Assembly: GCA_017303475.1 (NCBI GenBank)
Contig: JAFLBO010000010.1
Span: 1-64,000, forward strand
DNA from: Chitinophagales bacterium
GTDB lineage: Bacteria; Bacteroidota; Bacteroidia; Chitinophagales; Saprospiraceae
Direction: 5' to 3'
Length of the DNA: 64,000 nucleotides
The translations under genes and the position numbers were made by a program. Of this stretch, positions 46,036 to 54,463 are shown one piece after another (the stretch's first letter is position 1; each line of letters begins with the position of its first letter). Under the pieces are notes generated by a model. The model saw only the letters and a program-made list of their open reading frames with translations. It searched no databases and was not told the DNA's origin.

Positions 46036-46683
46036 ATGAAAAACTGCCTCTTATTTGTAATCTGGGTAATGCCCCTGACTTTGGTCGCACAAAACAAAGA
46101 AAAGAGAAGCTGGAGTTGGGGATTTTTTTCCGGACTTGATCATCATTCCTTGGGTATTGAAACCATTGGACGTCTGGATCAAGCTGAGCCAAGGGTTTGG
46201 TCTGACGGCGCACGTGCAGGCGGTTCGGCCGGATTACTGCTCCGAAAACAGGTATTGCCCTGGCTGGAATTCCTGCCAGGCATGGGGCTAAGTATGGTCA
46301 ACAATGTGGTGCAATACCGTCCGGATGGCCCCAGGATATACCGTTTTTACGATTTTGAAATACCACTGCATGTTCAGTTCACTGATGCCCGCAAAGCCAA
46401 TGCTCCATTGCGGGCTTGCATTTTGGCGGGTCCAAGATTTAGCTGGAATCTTGCCGACAACCCTTCTGATTTTTTAAAAATCAACCAGGAACGCTTTGCC
46501 GCCGATTTGGGACTTGGCGTCCAAATTAAGTTAAAAAACTGGAGTATCCAGCCGGTTTTCATTTATTCACATGGATTAAACGATTTGCATTTTCCGGATC
46601 AGGGCAAATACGACGACCTGGTTGGACGTGTGGTAAGGGATAAATTTAGTTTGAGAATCCAATGCTGGAGAAATAGGAAATAA
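46036..46683 (+). CDS. PorT-like outer membrane beta-barrel protein
   Basis: A 215-residue protein with a signal peptide (MKNCLLFVIWVMPLTLVAQ). Strands alternate with turns in the manner of the small 8- to 10-stranded barrels (PorT/OmpW-like) common in Bacteroidota: WGFFSGLDHHSLGIETIG, EIPLHVQFTDAR and DLGLGVQIKLKNWSIQPVFI. The role is unknown. It is divergent from the LanB-like gene with almost no gap, so its promoter must lie within that gene. ATG 46036 is preferred over 46021 and 46012 because it begins the signal peptide. Confidence 0.72.
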   Translation: MKNCLLFVIWVMPLTLVAQNKEKRSWSWGFFSGLDHHSLGIETIGRLDQAEPRVWSDGARAGGSAGLLLRKQVLPWLEFLPGMGLSMVNNVVQYRPDGPRIYRFYDFEIPLHVQFTDARKANAPLRACILAGPRFSWNLADNPSDFLKINQERFAADLGLGVQIKLKNWSIQPVFIYSHGLNDLHFPDQGKYDDLVGRVVRDKFSLRIQCWRNRK

Positions 46684-46716
46684 AAAAGGGACAGCTGTGA
46701 TGGCTGTCCCTTTTTT
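46682..46716. terminator. Bidirectional hairpin terminator
   Basis: An 8- to 9-bp stem (GGGACAGC with GCTGTCCC) is flanked by A6 on the left and T6 on the right. It can stop the barrel gene transcript and any minus-strand transcript from the small frame at 46736. Confidence 0.88.
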
Positions 46717-46735
46717 GTTATAATTTTTTTGTTCC

Positions 46736-46822
46736 TCAGTTCATTTGCTGAAAAGCCCAGAAAATCAAAGCCAGATGAAAAGCAAATGCAAAGACCGTAA
46801 CAATAGTTTTATTCTTTTTCAT
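46736..46822 (-). CDS. Possible 28-residue membrane peptide
   Basis: A short frame starting ATG at 46822 encodes KKNK, then a hydrophobic stretch (TIVTVFAFAFHLALIFWAF) long enough to cross a membrane, ending QQMN. Lys-rich ends followed by a single helix are typical of small membrane proteins. It lies directly upstream of the bidirectional terminator, in a gap otherwise without genes. There is no clear ribosome binding site or promoter, so it may be chance. Confidence 0.4.
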   Translation of the reverse strand: MKKNKTIVTVFAFAFHLALIFWAFQQMN

Positions 46823-46972
46823 ATTGGGAGGATCGCAATCAGTTTGTGTGCGATGACTATATAATGCCAAATCCCGTGCCATTCGTATACCTGAATTTGT
46901 TATTAAAAATTAAACGCGTTGACTATCAAACACTTATATCCAACAAATAACTCCTACATTCACATTTCCTTT

Positions 46973-47006
46973 AAAAAAAGGAGCCATTCCGGTTACAGAA
47001 TGGCTC
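46973..47006 (-). terminator. Hairpin terminator for the LysM gene
   Basis: On the minus strand a perfect 9-bp stem GAGCCATTC/GAATGGCTC with an 8-base loop is followed by CTTTTTTT. Confidence 0.85.
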
Positions 47007-47078
47007 ATTAATATCGAATTAAAATGCTTGGAGCATGCTGGGGATTTTCTGACGGAGTCAAAAATCCTCAACATGCTC

Positions 47079-48965
47079 TTACTCTTCGTCAATTGGAATC
47101 AAAATCAACTTGCCTGGAATCAGATTTTCCTTTGGATCCAGACCATTTACCTGCGACAACTCTGCGGCATCAACCCGATACTTGGTGGCGATAGATTTGA
47201 GCGTTTCGCCTTGTTTTACATGGTGCTCACGGAAAAGTGGCACTTTAGGCGCCGCACCATCCGTTTTTTTCTTCGGCGCCACGGTTTCCTTTGCCTTATT
47301 AGCCACTTTCGAAGCTTCATCTTCATAAAAAGAGGAGTCTTCAGCCAGGTTGTTTTTTTGTGTTTTTTGCGGCGCCACGTCCTCCTTATCATAATTATAG
47401 ATCATGGGCGCTTCATCTTCCAAATCAACTTTTGTCTTTTTCACCGGCTTCGGAGTTTCCTTTTCCACCTCATCCTGCTTTTTTACCGTTGGGAGTTCAG
47501 GTTTTACTACAGGTTTGGCTGCAGGCGATTCCGGTACCGGACGTTTGATTTGTTTACCATTCAATGTGCAGGTGCATTCCGGAATGATTAACTGCTGACC
47601 AATGTTTAAAGGCTCATCTCCTTCCAGCGACATGTTGTTGGCGATTCGGATGCATTCTTCCGGGCAACCATAGAGTTTGGCGATTTTGTAGAGGTATTCA
47701 CCACGGTGAACGGTGTGGATACGAGGAGTAGCATTAGCAGGCGCTTCCACCTCGTACAATGGATCTTTTGCAGATTCATCATTGTACACAACCGGCTTAT
47801 TAGTGTCTACCGATTTGGTTTTAGTTCCCTGAGAAATACCTTGAGGCGTAACTGTTTTACCGCTTTCTGTCAACTTTTTTGCTACTGCCGGTTGCGGGGT
47901 TGTACCCTTGGAATTACCCTGAACTGCCGATGTTGGTGGTGGTTTCAACCAGATTTTTTGGCAGATCTCAATTCGATCCGGGTTCGCAATTTTATTCCAT
48001 TTAATCAATTGCTGCTCCGAAACCTTGTAGGTACGGGCAATCGCGCGCAGGTTTTCCCCTTTCTGAACTATATGCGAGCCAGGCTCCCACTCTTCAGCAC
48101 ATTGCATGCCTGCTGCATTTGTGCTGTGTGCTACAGGAGCTTCCTGCTCTTTTTGCATAATGGAGGAGAGTTCTTTGTCGGCTTCATAATCAGTATCCCC
48201 GTAGCTGGTCGCTTTCTGGTATTTGGACATGGCAATTTTGCCTGTTCCCTCCGGACAAACCTCTTTCAGGTAGTCGTCCAGTTCTTTGCCATTCACCCGA
48301 ACCAGCTGGAGTTCATTTTCCATAGCCTGAGAGGCGCTGTTACCAGTGCGGTCGTTAATAATACCTACACTTGGAATAAACTGGATATCAGAGCGAAACT
48401 GACTAGCCTTTACAGGTTCGCAGTGGAAAGAATATTCCATCAGGCAATTGTTGAGTTTCAAGCCTGAGAAATAAGCTGCCGTTGGAGAGCCAGCAACAGC
48501 CAGGTTCTGTTCATTAACCAGTCGCAGAGTATCAAACTGGAAGGAACTCTGGCTGGAACGCACCCAATAACGGGAGGTATTGCGTGCCACTAAGGTAGCA
48601 GAGGCAACAGGCATCAGCCAGTATCCACCGCTCTGGCGCTGAAACACAATGAGCATTTGTTGTGCCTCCCGGTTAATGTTGGCAACAAAGGCATCGTCCA
48701 GATTCAGTTTACTACAGGAAATAGTACCCTGAGGCAACTCAGGAGAATAATGCCCCGCGCCTTTGGTCATAAAAATGAAATGCTCCTGAATATTGGGCTT
48801 GATCGAATAAGCCCAAACGGAGTTGTCACCTTTTACGTTGGGATAAGTGTACCGGTATTCCAGTTGATTCATGCAATCCCGGTTAAACAGCACATAGGTA
48901 ACTTCCTGTGCAGTCAGCTGACCGGCTGCAAGCAGGATGATAAACGCTGACAAAAGTTGTTTCAT
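47079..48965 (-). CDS. Secreted protein with three LysM domains
   Basis: A 628-residue protein with a signal peptide (MKQLLSAFIILLAAGQLTAQ). The N-terminal 250 residues are beta-rich with no recognised family. Three LysM domains that bind N-acetylglucosamine in peptidoglycan follow: near residue 295 (HIVQKGENLRAIARTYKVSE), near 425 (HTVHRGEYLYKIAKLYGCPE), and at the C-terminus (HHVKQGETLKSIATKYRVDA). The linkers are rich in Pro, Lys and Glu. There is no peptidase or amidase motif, so it is probably a structural or anchoring protein of the periplasm. ATG 48965 gives the signal peptide; the frame is open 31 codons upstream. Confidence 0.88.
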   Translation of the reverse strand: MKQLLSAFIILLAAGQLTAQEVTYVLFNRDCMNQLEYRYTYPNVKGDNSVWAYSIKPNIQEHFIFMTKGAGHYSPELPQGTISCSKLNLDDAFVANINREAQQMLIVFQRQSGGYWLMPVASATLVARNTSRYWVRSSQSSFQFDTLRLVNEQNLAVAGSPTAAYFSGLKLNNCLMEYSFHCEPVKASQFRSDIQFIPSVGIINDRTGNSASQAMENELQLVRVNGKELDDYLKEVCPEGTGKIAMSKYQKATSYGDTDYEADKELSSIMQKEQEAPVAHSTNAAGMQCAEEWEPGSHIVQKGENLRAIARTYKVSEQQLIKWNKIANPDRIEICQKIWLKPPPTSAVQGNSKGTTPQPAVAKKLTESGKTVTPQGISQGTKTKSVDTNKPVVYNDESAKDPLYEVEAPANATPRIHTVHRGEYLYKIAKLYGCPEECIRIANNMSLEGDEPLNIGQQLIIPECTCTLNGKQIKRPVPESPAAKPVVKPELPTVKKQDEVEKETPKPVKKTKVDLEDEAPMIYNYDKEDVAPQKTQKNNLAEDSSFYEDEASKVANKAKETVAPKKKTDGAAPKVPLFREHHVKQGETLKSIATKYRVDAAELSQVNGLDPKENLIPGKLILIPIDEE

Positions 48966-49141
48966 GGCAAAAGATATTGCTGGTGAAAAGGGCAGTGGTG
49001 TTATTAAATTTTTCTGCAAGATTATGGCAGAATTTTGAAAAAATAGCCTGAAAATCAATAAGATGGCAAAATTGGGTGAAAATTACCAACATTAACGCTA
49101 CAATTTAACCTTTTCTTGCTCAGTACAACGGTCTGTTACCC

Positions 49142-49149
49142 TACTTTTG
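49142..49149 (+). promoter_or_regulatory. -7 element TACTTTTG before surE (leaderless mRNA likely)
   Basis: A TAnnTTTG match only four bases before the ATG at 49154, so the transcript probably begins at or beside the start codon. Confidence 0.6.
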
Positions 49150-49153
49150 CCCA

Positions 49154-49918
49154 ATGTCTAAACCACTGATTCTTGTTACCAACGATGATGGCATTGTTGC
49201 TCCGGGCATTAAAGCGCTGGTAGAAGTAGCTGCCACCCTGGGCGAAGTAGTGGTAGTTGCGCCAGATTCTCCGCAAAGCGGAAAAGGCCACGCAATTACC
49301 ATTCATGAACCACTCCGGCTAAATAAAGTTAATCCTTTCCCCGGTATTGAATCCTGGGAGTCATCCGGAACCCCGGTTGATTGCGTCAAACTGGCCAAAC
49401 ACGTTGTATTGAAAGACCGGAATATCGACCTCTGTGTTTCCGGTATCAATCATGGTAGCAATGCGAGCATCAATATCATCTATTCCGGCACTATGTCGGC
49501 TGCCATGGAAGCAGCGCTGGAAAGTATCCGGAGTATTGGCTTTTCGTTACTAGACTACAGTTTTGATGCTGATTTTGAGCCAGCCAAGCCTTATATCCGA
49601 AAAATCATGGGATATATGCTGGCCCGCCCCTTCCAGCCAGGGTACCTGCTGAATGTGAATATACCCAAACTTCCCTCAGATCAATTGCGGGGCCTCAAGG
49701 TATGCCGGCAGGCCGATGCCCGCTGGATTGAAAAAATGATTGAAGGCCGTGATCCTGCCGGACGACCATATTATTGGTTGAGCGGCGATTTCGTGAACAA
49801 CGATCATCAGGAGGATACAGATATTTGGGCGCTTGAAAACGGCTATATATCCATTGTGCCGTCCATGCACGATCTAACCAACTATCCGGCCATCCCTACC
49901 CTCAAAGACCTGGAATAA
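49154..49918 (+). CDS. surE: 5'/3'-nucleotidase SurE
   Basis: SurE is a metal-dependent nucleoside monophosphatase and exopolyphosphatase of the cytoplasm. The 254-residue protein has the signature ILVTNDDGIVAPGIKAL with the metal-binding Asp pair, VVAPDSPQSGKGHAITIH, SSGTPVDCVKLA, VSGINHGSNASINIIYSGT (third metal ligand), and a C-terminal DDWALENGYISI-type segment (DIWALENGYISIVPSMHD). The start is fixed by homology and by the promoter directly upstream. It is followed by a small membrane protein gene 36 bases on. Confidence 0.95.
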   Translation: MSKPLILVTNDDGIVAPGIKALVEVAATLGEVVVVAPDSPQSGKGHAITIHEPLRLNKVNPFPGIESWESSGTPVDCVKLAKHVVLKDRNIDLCVSGINHGSNASINIIYSGTMSAAMEAALESIRSIGFSLLDYSFDADFEPAKPYIRKIMGYMLARPFQPGYLLNVNIPKLPSDQLRGLKVCRQADARWIEKMIEGRDPAGRPYYWLSGDFVNNDHQEDTDIWALENGYISIVPSMHDLTNYPAIPTLKDLE

Positions 49919-49954
49919 GCGTCTATCTCTCACCGTCAACTGTCTACCATTGTC

Positions 49955-50254
49955 ATGCTTCAACGCGATGAAATCTGGATTGGTTTGCTTTACGGAATCC
50001 TGCTGCCTACCGCGGGTTTCCTGATTTTGTACAACCTTTTTTCCCTTCTTGAAATTAAAGGCGCAGCCAGCGGGGTTGGGTTCTCCGAAAACTTCCGGGA
50101 ACGCACCCTGGCCATTGTTGCCCTGGCACTCAACTTATTTACATTGAGTAAATTCCGGAAAAGGAGATGGGAAAAAGCCATGCGCGGCGTGGTGATAGCC
50201 ACTTCTCTGCTGGCTTTGGCATGGCTGTTTGTGTATGGGGTGAAATTATTTTAA
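49955..50254 (+). CDS. Small three-helix membrane protein, unknown function
   Basis: A 99-residue protein with hydrophobic helices near residues 7-27, 48-62 and 75-95, and basic loops (KFRKRRWEKAMRG). No family was recognised. It follows surE by 36 bases on the same strand and is probably co-transcribed. Its last three codons overlap the end of the convergent monooxygenase gene by nine bases. Confidence 0.68.
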   Translation: MLQRDEIWIGLLYGILLPTAGFLILYNLFSLLEIKGAASGVGFSENFRERTLAIVALALNLFTLSKFRKRRWEKAMRGVVIATSLLALAWLFVYGVKLF

Positions 50255-50569
50255 ACCCAAGCCATAATCCCGCTCCACCTTACAAACCCTGGTTTTGAAC
50301 GACGTATACCATTCCTCCCTGCCCAGTCGTTGCGCCACCTGGTGCTCTGCATGCGCTTTCCAGTTTCGGATGGCTTCCAGGCTCTCCCAATAAGATATGG
50401 TAATGCCCAGGCCGTCTCTAACAGACTCAATCCCCAGAAAGCCTGGTTGTTCAGCGGCTAATGCTACCATCCGTTCAGCTATTTCGGCATATCCTTCCGG
50501 ATCATTCTCCGTACGGAATGAACTAAAAATAACAGCATAATAAGGCGGAGGTGGTGTTTTTGCAATCAT
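50246..50569 (-). CDS. Antibiotic biosynthesis monooxygenase (ABM) family protein
   Basis: A 107-residue ABM/YgiN-like ferredoxin-fold protein: YYAVIFSSFRTENDPEGYAE, MVALAAEQPGFLGIESVRD, ISYWESLEAIRNWKAHAEHQ and WYTSFKTRVCKVERDYG. Members act as small cofactor-free monooxygenases, haem-degrading enzymes or stress proteins. The ISYWESLEAIRNWK stretch is typical of the group with unknown substrate. The gene lies 12 bases after the protease stop on the same strand, so the two may be co-transcribed. Confidence 0.85.
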   Translation of the reverse strand: MIAKTPPPPYYAVIFSSFRTENDPEGYAEIAERMVALAAEQPGFLGIESVRDGLGITISYWESLEAIRNWKAHAEHQVAQRLGREEWYTSFKTRVCKVERDYGLGLK

Positions 50570-50581
50570 AACAGGGTTGTT

Positions 50582-51664
50582 TTACTCCAGCTTCCAGCTG
50601 GCGCCATATTGTTCTACAAGTATATTGTCATAATAATCTGCTTTCTCAAACAACTCCTGAAGCATCACCTGCCCCGTTTCTTCATTCAGGTACCGGTCAA
50701 AAATGAGCAATGAGAGCACAATATCCTGCTCATGTACACTCAGGGTTAGTGACTGGTTTGTGTAATTCTCCCGCAACAAATACTCGTAAAGCGGTTTGAT
50801 ATCCTTTTTAGGCAACTCACAAAGCAGGGCATCTGCCGATAACAATCCGGTTTTATCGTGGTAAGTCAGAATAATGGTAGCACTGCCCTGCCTGATCTCC
50901 CAGGCGTTTGGGCCAGAGCGACTCAATTGCACATCGTGTCCAATAGCACTAATCAGCCCCTCAATGGTTTTAGCTGTACCGGAAGGCATATAATCCTCTA
51001 CAAAGGAGGGCAGCTCGGCCTTATGGCCACAATGGGCACAGAGCTTATTTTCCACGCTTTCTACCGTCAAAATATTCATGCAGGCCGTGCATCGGGAAGC
51101 ATTATCGGATTTAATTGCCTCAAATTGCTCCAGGGTGCTTTCCAGATACCTCACTGGCAAGGAGAACCCCGTGTTATCGCCATTTCGGATAATAAACGTA
51201 TTGATCCCCACCACTTCCCATTCCGCATCTACCAGTGGGCCGCCAGAATTCCCGGGGTTTAGTGCTGCATCAATATGCAGGTAAGGAATTCCATTCATCA
51301 ACTCCGAGGTGTTGGAAACAATGCCGCTTTTCAGGGAAAACTTCAACCCAAATGGATGTCCAATAGCCGTTACAGCATCTCTTTCCCGAATGGTTTTGGC
51401 TGAACCAAGTTTGATTAGCGGCAGTTCCTCCTCACATTTGGGTGGTTCCAGAAAAGCCAGGTCGTACTTGGCATCTATGTAAATCACCTTTGCCAGTTGT
51501 TTTTTGAACATAGCGCCTTCAATCACCACGGTGCGGTTACCTTCCACCACGTGATGGTTCGTTACCACCACGCCGTGATCGCGCAGGAAAAACCCGGTAC
51601 CTGTGCTGTATGGGGTAGCTATCTGAATAATCGTTTTGCGGTAATCTTCTACGAAGTCGGACAT
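50582..51664 (-). CDS. Trypsin-like serine protease with zinc ribbon and YbjN-like tail
   Basis: A 360-residue protein with no signal peptide. Residues 1-190 form a chymotrypsin-like protease: TPYSTGTGFFL, His in VVTNHHVV, Asp in KYDLAFLE, Ser in LNPGNSGGPLVDAEWEVVGI. A four-Cys zinc ribbon follows (about 205-230; CTACMNI and CAHCGHK). The C-terminal 120 residues resemble the YbjN/type III chaperone-like fold (LYEYLLRENYTNQSLTLSVH). No PDZ domain is present, unlike DegP. The architecture suggests a cytoplasmic protease with a substrate-recognition module. ATG 51664 is preferred; a TACATTCG element is near 51683. Confidence 0.85.
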   Translation of the reverse strand: MSDFVEDYRKTIIQIATPYSTGTGFFLRDHGVVVTNHHVVEGNRTVVIEGAMFKKQLAKVIYIDAKYDLAFLEPPKCEEELPLIKLGSAKTIRERDAVTAIGHPFGLKFSLKSGIVSNTSELMNGIPYLHIDAALNPGNSGGPLVDAEWEVVGINTFIIRNGDNTGFSLPVRYLESTLEQFEAIKSDNASRCTACMNILTVESVENKLCAHCGHKAELPSFVEDYMPSGTAKTIEGLISAIGHDVQLSRSGPNAWEIRQGSATIILTYHDKTGLLSADALLCELPKKDIKPLYEYLLRENYTNQSLTLSVHEQDIVLSLLIFDRYLNEETGQVMLQELFEKADYYDNILVEQYGASWKLE

Positions 51665-51736
51665 AACACTGGAAAAGATGGGCGAATGTACGGATAGGTC
51701 CGGGTTTGCCAATTCATTCCGTAAGATTGCCACACA

Positions 51737-51772
51737 AAAAAAGGCAGCCCCCGAAAACGGGAACTGCCTTTT
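51737..51772 (-). terminator. Terminator at the end of the ribosomal operon (after rplQ)
   Basis: On the minus strand a stem pairing AAGGCAG with CTGCCTT, extended by CCCG/CGGG, ends in TTTTTTTG. It is about 30 bases after the rplQ stop. Confidence 0.85.
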
Positions 51773-51799
51773 GTATGGTAGAAAGCAAATCGAGTAAGC

Positions 51800-52480
51800 T
51801 TATGCTTGCTCTTCGTCTTTCTTTTCCTCTTCTGCCGGAGCAGGAGCTTCTTCAGTTGCTTCTTCAGCAACTTCAGCAGCAGTTTCTTCAGCGGCGGCAA
51901 CTGTTTCTTCAACAGCTGTTTCAACTGTTTCTTCAACAGCGGCTACTGTTTCTTCTACTGGTGCAGCTACTACTTCTTCAGCAACCTCAGCTACTGGCTC
52001 TTCCACTACTGCAGCTTCTTCAACAACCGGAGCAACCGGTTCTGCAACTACAGCAGCCTTCTTACCACCGCGACGGGTTTTCTTGGCCTGACGTACTTTA
52101 CCAGCATTTGGATTGTACGTTTCGTTGAAGTCAACCAGCTCAATCATAGCCGTTTCAGCACCGTCACCACGACGGAAACCCATGCGGATAATACGCAGGT
52201 AACCGCCCGGACGATCGCCAACTTTATCTGCAATAGTACCAAAGAGTTCTTTAACGGCTTCTTTGTTTTGCAGGTAGCTGAAAACGATACGGCGAGAGTG
52301 CGTAGAGTTATCTTTTGCCTTGGTGATCAATGGCTCCAGGTGACGGCGGAGTGCCTTTGCTTTTGCCAGTGTGGTGGTGATACGCTTGTGCTCGATAAGC
52401 GCGATAGAGAGGTTGGCGAGCAGGGCGCGGCGGTGTGCAGCAGTACGCCCGAGGTTGTTAATTTTGTCTCCGTGTCTCAT
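51800..52480 (-). CDS. rplQ: Ribosomal protein L17 with long acidic tail
   Basis: The large-subunit protein L17 near the exit tunnel. Residues 1-125 are the normal domain ([60 protein letters not shown]). Residues 130-226 are a low-complexity tail of Glu, Val, Ala and Thr ([16 protein letters not shown] units) with no Lys except near the end. Such extensions occur in some Bacteroidota. The start at 52480 is fixed by homology. It is the last gene of the supercluster, with a terminator downstream. Confidence 0.96.
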   Translation of the reverse strand: MRHGDKINNLGRTAAHRRALLANLSIALIEHKRITTTLAKAKALRRHLEPLITKAKDNSTHSRRIVFSYLQNKEAVKELFGTIADKVGDRPGGYLRIIRMGFRRGDGAETAMIELVDFNETYNPNAGKVRQAKKTRRGGKKAAVVAEPVAPVVEEAAVVEEPVAEVAEEVVAAPVEETVAAVEETVETAVEETVAAAEETAAEVAEEATEEAPAPAEEEKKDEEQA

Positions 52481-52665
52481 TGTGACAGGTACCTGTTTAA
52501 CAGGTGGTAGCACCGGAGCTAGTGTAGATCCAAAATCCTGGAAAAAACCTGGAATTCAGCTTTCACTGCATCAAAACGGTTACCACGCTTTTGTGATGAA
52601 ATGTGATAAAAAGGAATGATGAATGGCAGCGCAAGGCCAAGCCATCCATCATTCTATCTTGTTGT

Positions 52666-53664
52666 TTATTCTTCGTCCAACTTGTACTTCGCCAAATCCA
52701 TGCCGAAGGTCAGATTCTTGTCTTGCAGCAACTCCTCAATTTCTACGAGCGACTTCTTACCGAAGTTGCGGAATTTGAGCAGTTCGTGTGTGTCGTAGCG
52801 TACCAACTCAGCAAGGGTGTTGATTTTGGCAGCTTTAAGACAGTTGTAGGCACGTACGCTGAGATCGAGATCTTCCAGAGAGGTTTTGAGCAATTTACGC
52901 ATGTGCAGGATATGCTCGTCAACCACACTTTCTTCACGATTCGTTGGCGTATCGAAAGTGATGTTCTCGTCGGTGATCAGCATCAGGTGCTGAATCAGGA
53001 TACGACTAGCTTCACGAATGGCATCTTCCGGGTGGATAGTGCCGTCCGTTTTGATATCGATGGTCAGTTTTTCGTAGTCGGTACGTTGGCCTACGCGGGT
53101 GCTTTCTACGCGGTAAGCCACGTTTTTGATCGGCGTGTAGATGGCGTCAATCGGAATTACGCCGATAGCTGCATCTTTTGGAGCGCCGTCTTCAGCAGGC
53201 TGATAACCACGACCTTTAGTAATGGTCAACTCAAGTTCAAGCGTTACGGAAGGCTCCATGCGGCAAAGCAGGAGGTCCGGGTTCATGATCTTGAATACAT
53301 TGGTAAAGCCCTCGATATCGGCAGCGCGGAACTCTTCCTTACCACTGATAGTGAGGTAAATTTTTTCCTGTGGGTTCTTGTCGTCCTGAACCACAGGTTT
53401 GATGCGCACCTGCTTGAGGTTAAGCACAATATCCACCACGTCTTCAACCACGCCTTTAATCGTCGCAAACTCATGGTCTACGCCAGCGATGCGAACAGCG
53501 CTGATGGCATAGCCTTCCAGTGAGGAGAGGAGGACGCGGCGAAGCGAGTTTCCGACCGTTTGGCCGAAACCCGGCTCCAAAGGTTTGAACTCGAAAGTGC
53601 CTTCAAAATCGGTTGCTTTTTGCAGCAGGATCTTGTCAGGCTTTTGGAAATTGAGAATACTCAT
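52666..53664 (-). CDS. rpoA: RNA polymerase alpha subunit
   Basis: The scaffold subunit of RNA polymerase. The 332-residue protein has the N-terminal assembly domain (FEFKPLEPGFGQTVGNSLRR, VLLSSLEGYAISAVRI) and the C-terminal domain that contacts UP elements and activators (about 255-320; LKAAKINTLAELVRYDTHEL, LKFRNFGKKSLVEIEELL). Length and order are standard for Bacteroidota. It lies between rplQ and rpsD; the rpsD gap holds a strong hairpin. Confidence 0.98.
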   Translation of the reverse strand: MSILNFQKPDKILLQKATDFEGTFEFKPLEPGFGQTVGNSLRRVLLSSLEGYAISAVRIAGVDHEFATIKGVVEDVVDIVLNLKQVRIKPVVQDDKNPQEKIYLTISGKEEFRAADIEGFTNVFKIMNPDLLLCRMEPSVTLELELTITKGRGYQPAEDGAPKDAAIGVIPIDAIYTPIKNVAYRVESTRVGQRTDYEKLTIDIKTDGTIHPEDAIREASRILIQHLMLITDENITFDTPTNREESVVDEHILHMRKLLKTSLEDLDLSVRAYNCLKAAKINTLAELVRYDTHELLKFRNFGKKSLVEIEELLQDKNLTFGMDLAKYKLDEE

Positions 53665-53767
53665 ATGTGGAATGCTCCGAGAGTGTGTTGGTGGGAAAAA
53701 CGAATTTGATCTTAAGGCGGGTTCCTGAGCGGCTTATGTTAAGCCTAAGGCCGACAAACGCCAAAAT

Positions 53768-53797
53768 GGTTGGCCCTCCTTTGGGGGGGGGCCAACC
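53768..53797 (-). other. Strong GC hairpin between rpsD and rpoA
   Basis: GGTTGGCC at 53768-53775 pairs with GGCCAACC at 53790-53797, extended inwards by further G:C pairs, around a 6-base loop. It contains a run of nine G (plus strand). No U-run follows, so it is not a standard terminator. Confidence 0.8.
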
Positions 53798-53816
53798 GTT
53801 TGGTGCTTAAAGGCTA

Positions 53817-54431
53817 TTATTTAGAGTACAATTCAACGATCAGCTGTTCGTTGATGTTCTCCGGAATTTGATCGCGCTGTGGGTATGCGAGGAAGATTCC
53901 CTGCATTTTGTCAACATTCCATTCCAGCCAGCCGTAGTTACGTACGTTGTTGGTTTTAGCGCCAACATGTGTGGTAACAACTTCCAAACCTTTGGATTTA
54001 CCGCGAACGGCAATGATATCGCCTGGTTTGAGAGAGTAGGAAGGAACATTCACCACTTTACCATTAACGGTAATGTGACGGTGACCTACCAACTGACGTG
54101 CACCACGACGGGTAGGAGAAATGCCCAGACGGAAAACCGTATTATCCAGGCGAGCTTCGAGCAATTGAAGCAATACTTCACCTGTAACACCGTGACGACG
54201 TGTTGCGTTCACGAAGGTTTTGCGGAACTGGCGCTCCAGAACACCATAGGTGTACTTTGCTTTCTGCTTTTCTTTCAGCTGTCCGGCATAGTTGGAAGCC
54301 TGTTTCTTCTTGCGAGACAAGCCATGTTGACCGGGAGGATATTTCCGGCGTTCAAAAGCCTTGTCGAAACCAAAAATAGGATCGCCGAATGAACGGGCTT
54401 TTTTAGTAGTTGGTCCTGTATAACGAGCCAT
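53817..54431 (-). CDS. rpsD: Ribosomal protein S4
   Basis: S4 starts 30S assembly and binds 16S rRNA. The 204-residue protein has an N-terminal domain without zinc-binding Cys and the S4 RNA-binding domain ([40 protein letters not shown]). S4 is an autoregulator of its operon in other bacteria. The start [16 protein letters not shown] is canonical. Confidence 0.98.
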   Translation of the reverse strand: MARYTGPTTKKARSFGDPIFGFDKAFERRKYPPGQHGLSRKKKQASNYAGQLKEKQKAKYTYGVLERQFRKTFVNATRRHGVTGEVLLQLLEARLDNTVFRLGISPTRRGARQLVGHRHITVNGKVVNVPSYSLKPGDIIAVRGKSKGLEVVTTHVGAKTNNVRNYGWLEWNVDKMQGIFLAYPQRDQIPENINEQLIVELYSK

Positions 54432-54463
54432 CTTATTGCAATGTGGTCAGTTTTTTGATTGAA

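Larger units (their letters stand above)
46684..47078. other. Gap between barrel and LysM genes
   Basis: This stretch of about 395 bases holds the terminator at 46682-46716, the small frame at 46736-46822, AT-rich sequence with no recognised element from 46823 to 46972, and the terminator of the LysM gene at 46973-47006. The last 70 bases show an imperfect hairpin around GCATGCTGGGGATTTTC but nothing named. Confidence 0.5.

Noticed and set aside
51706..52128. Leu/Gln-rich and Phe/Ser-rich frames opposite rplQ
   Set aside because: They are antisense readings of the acidic L17 tail repeats.
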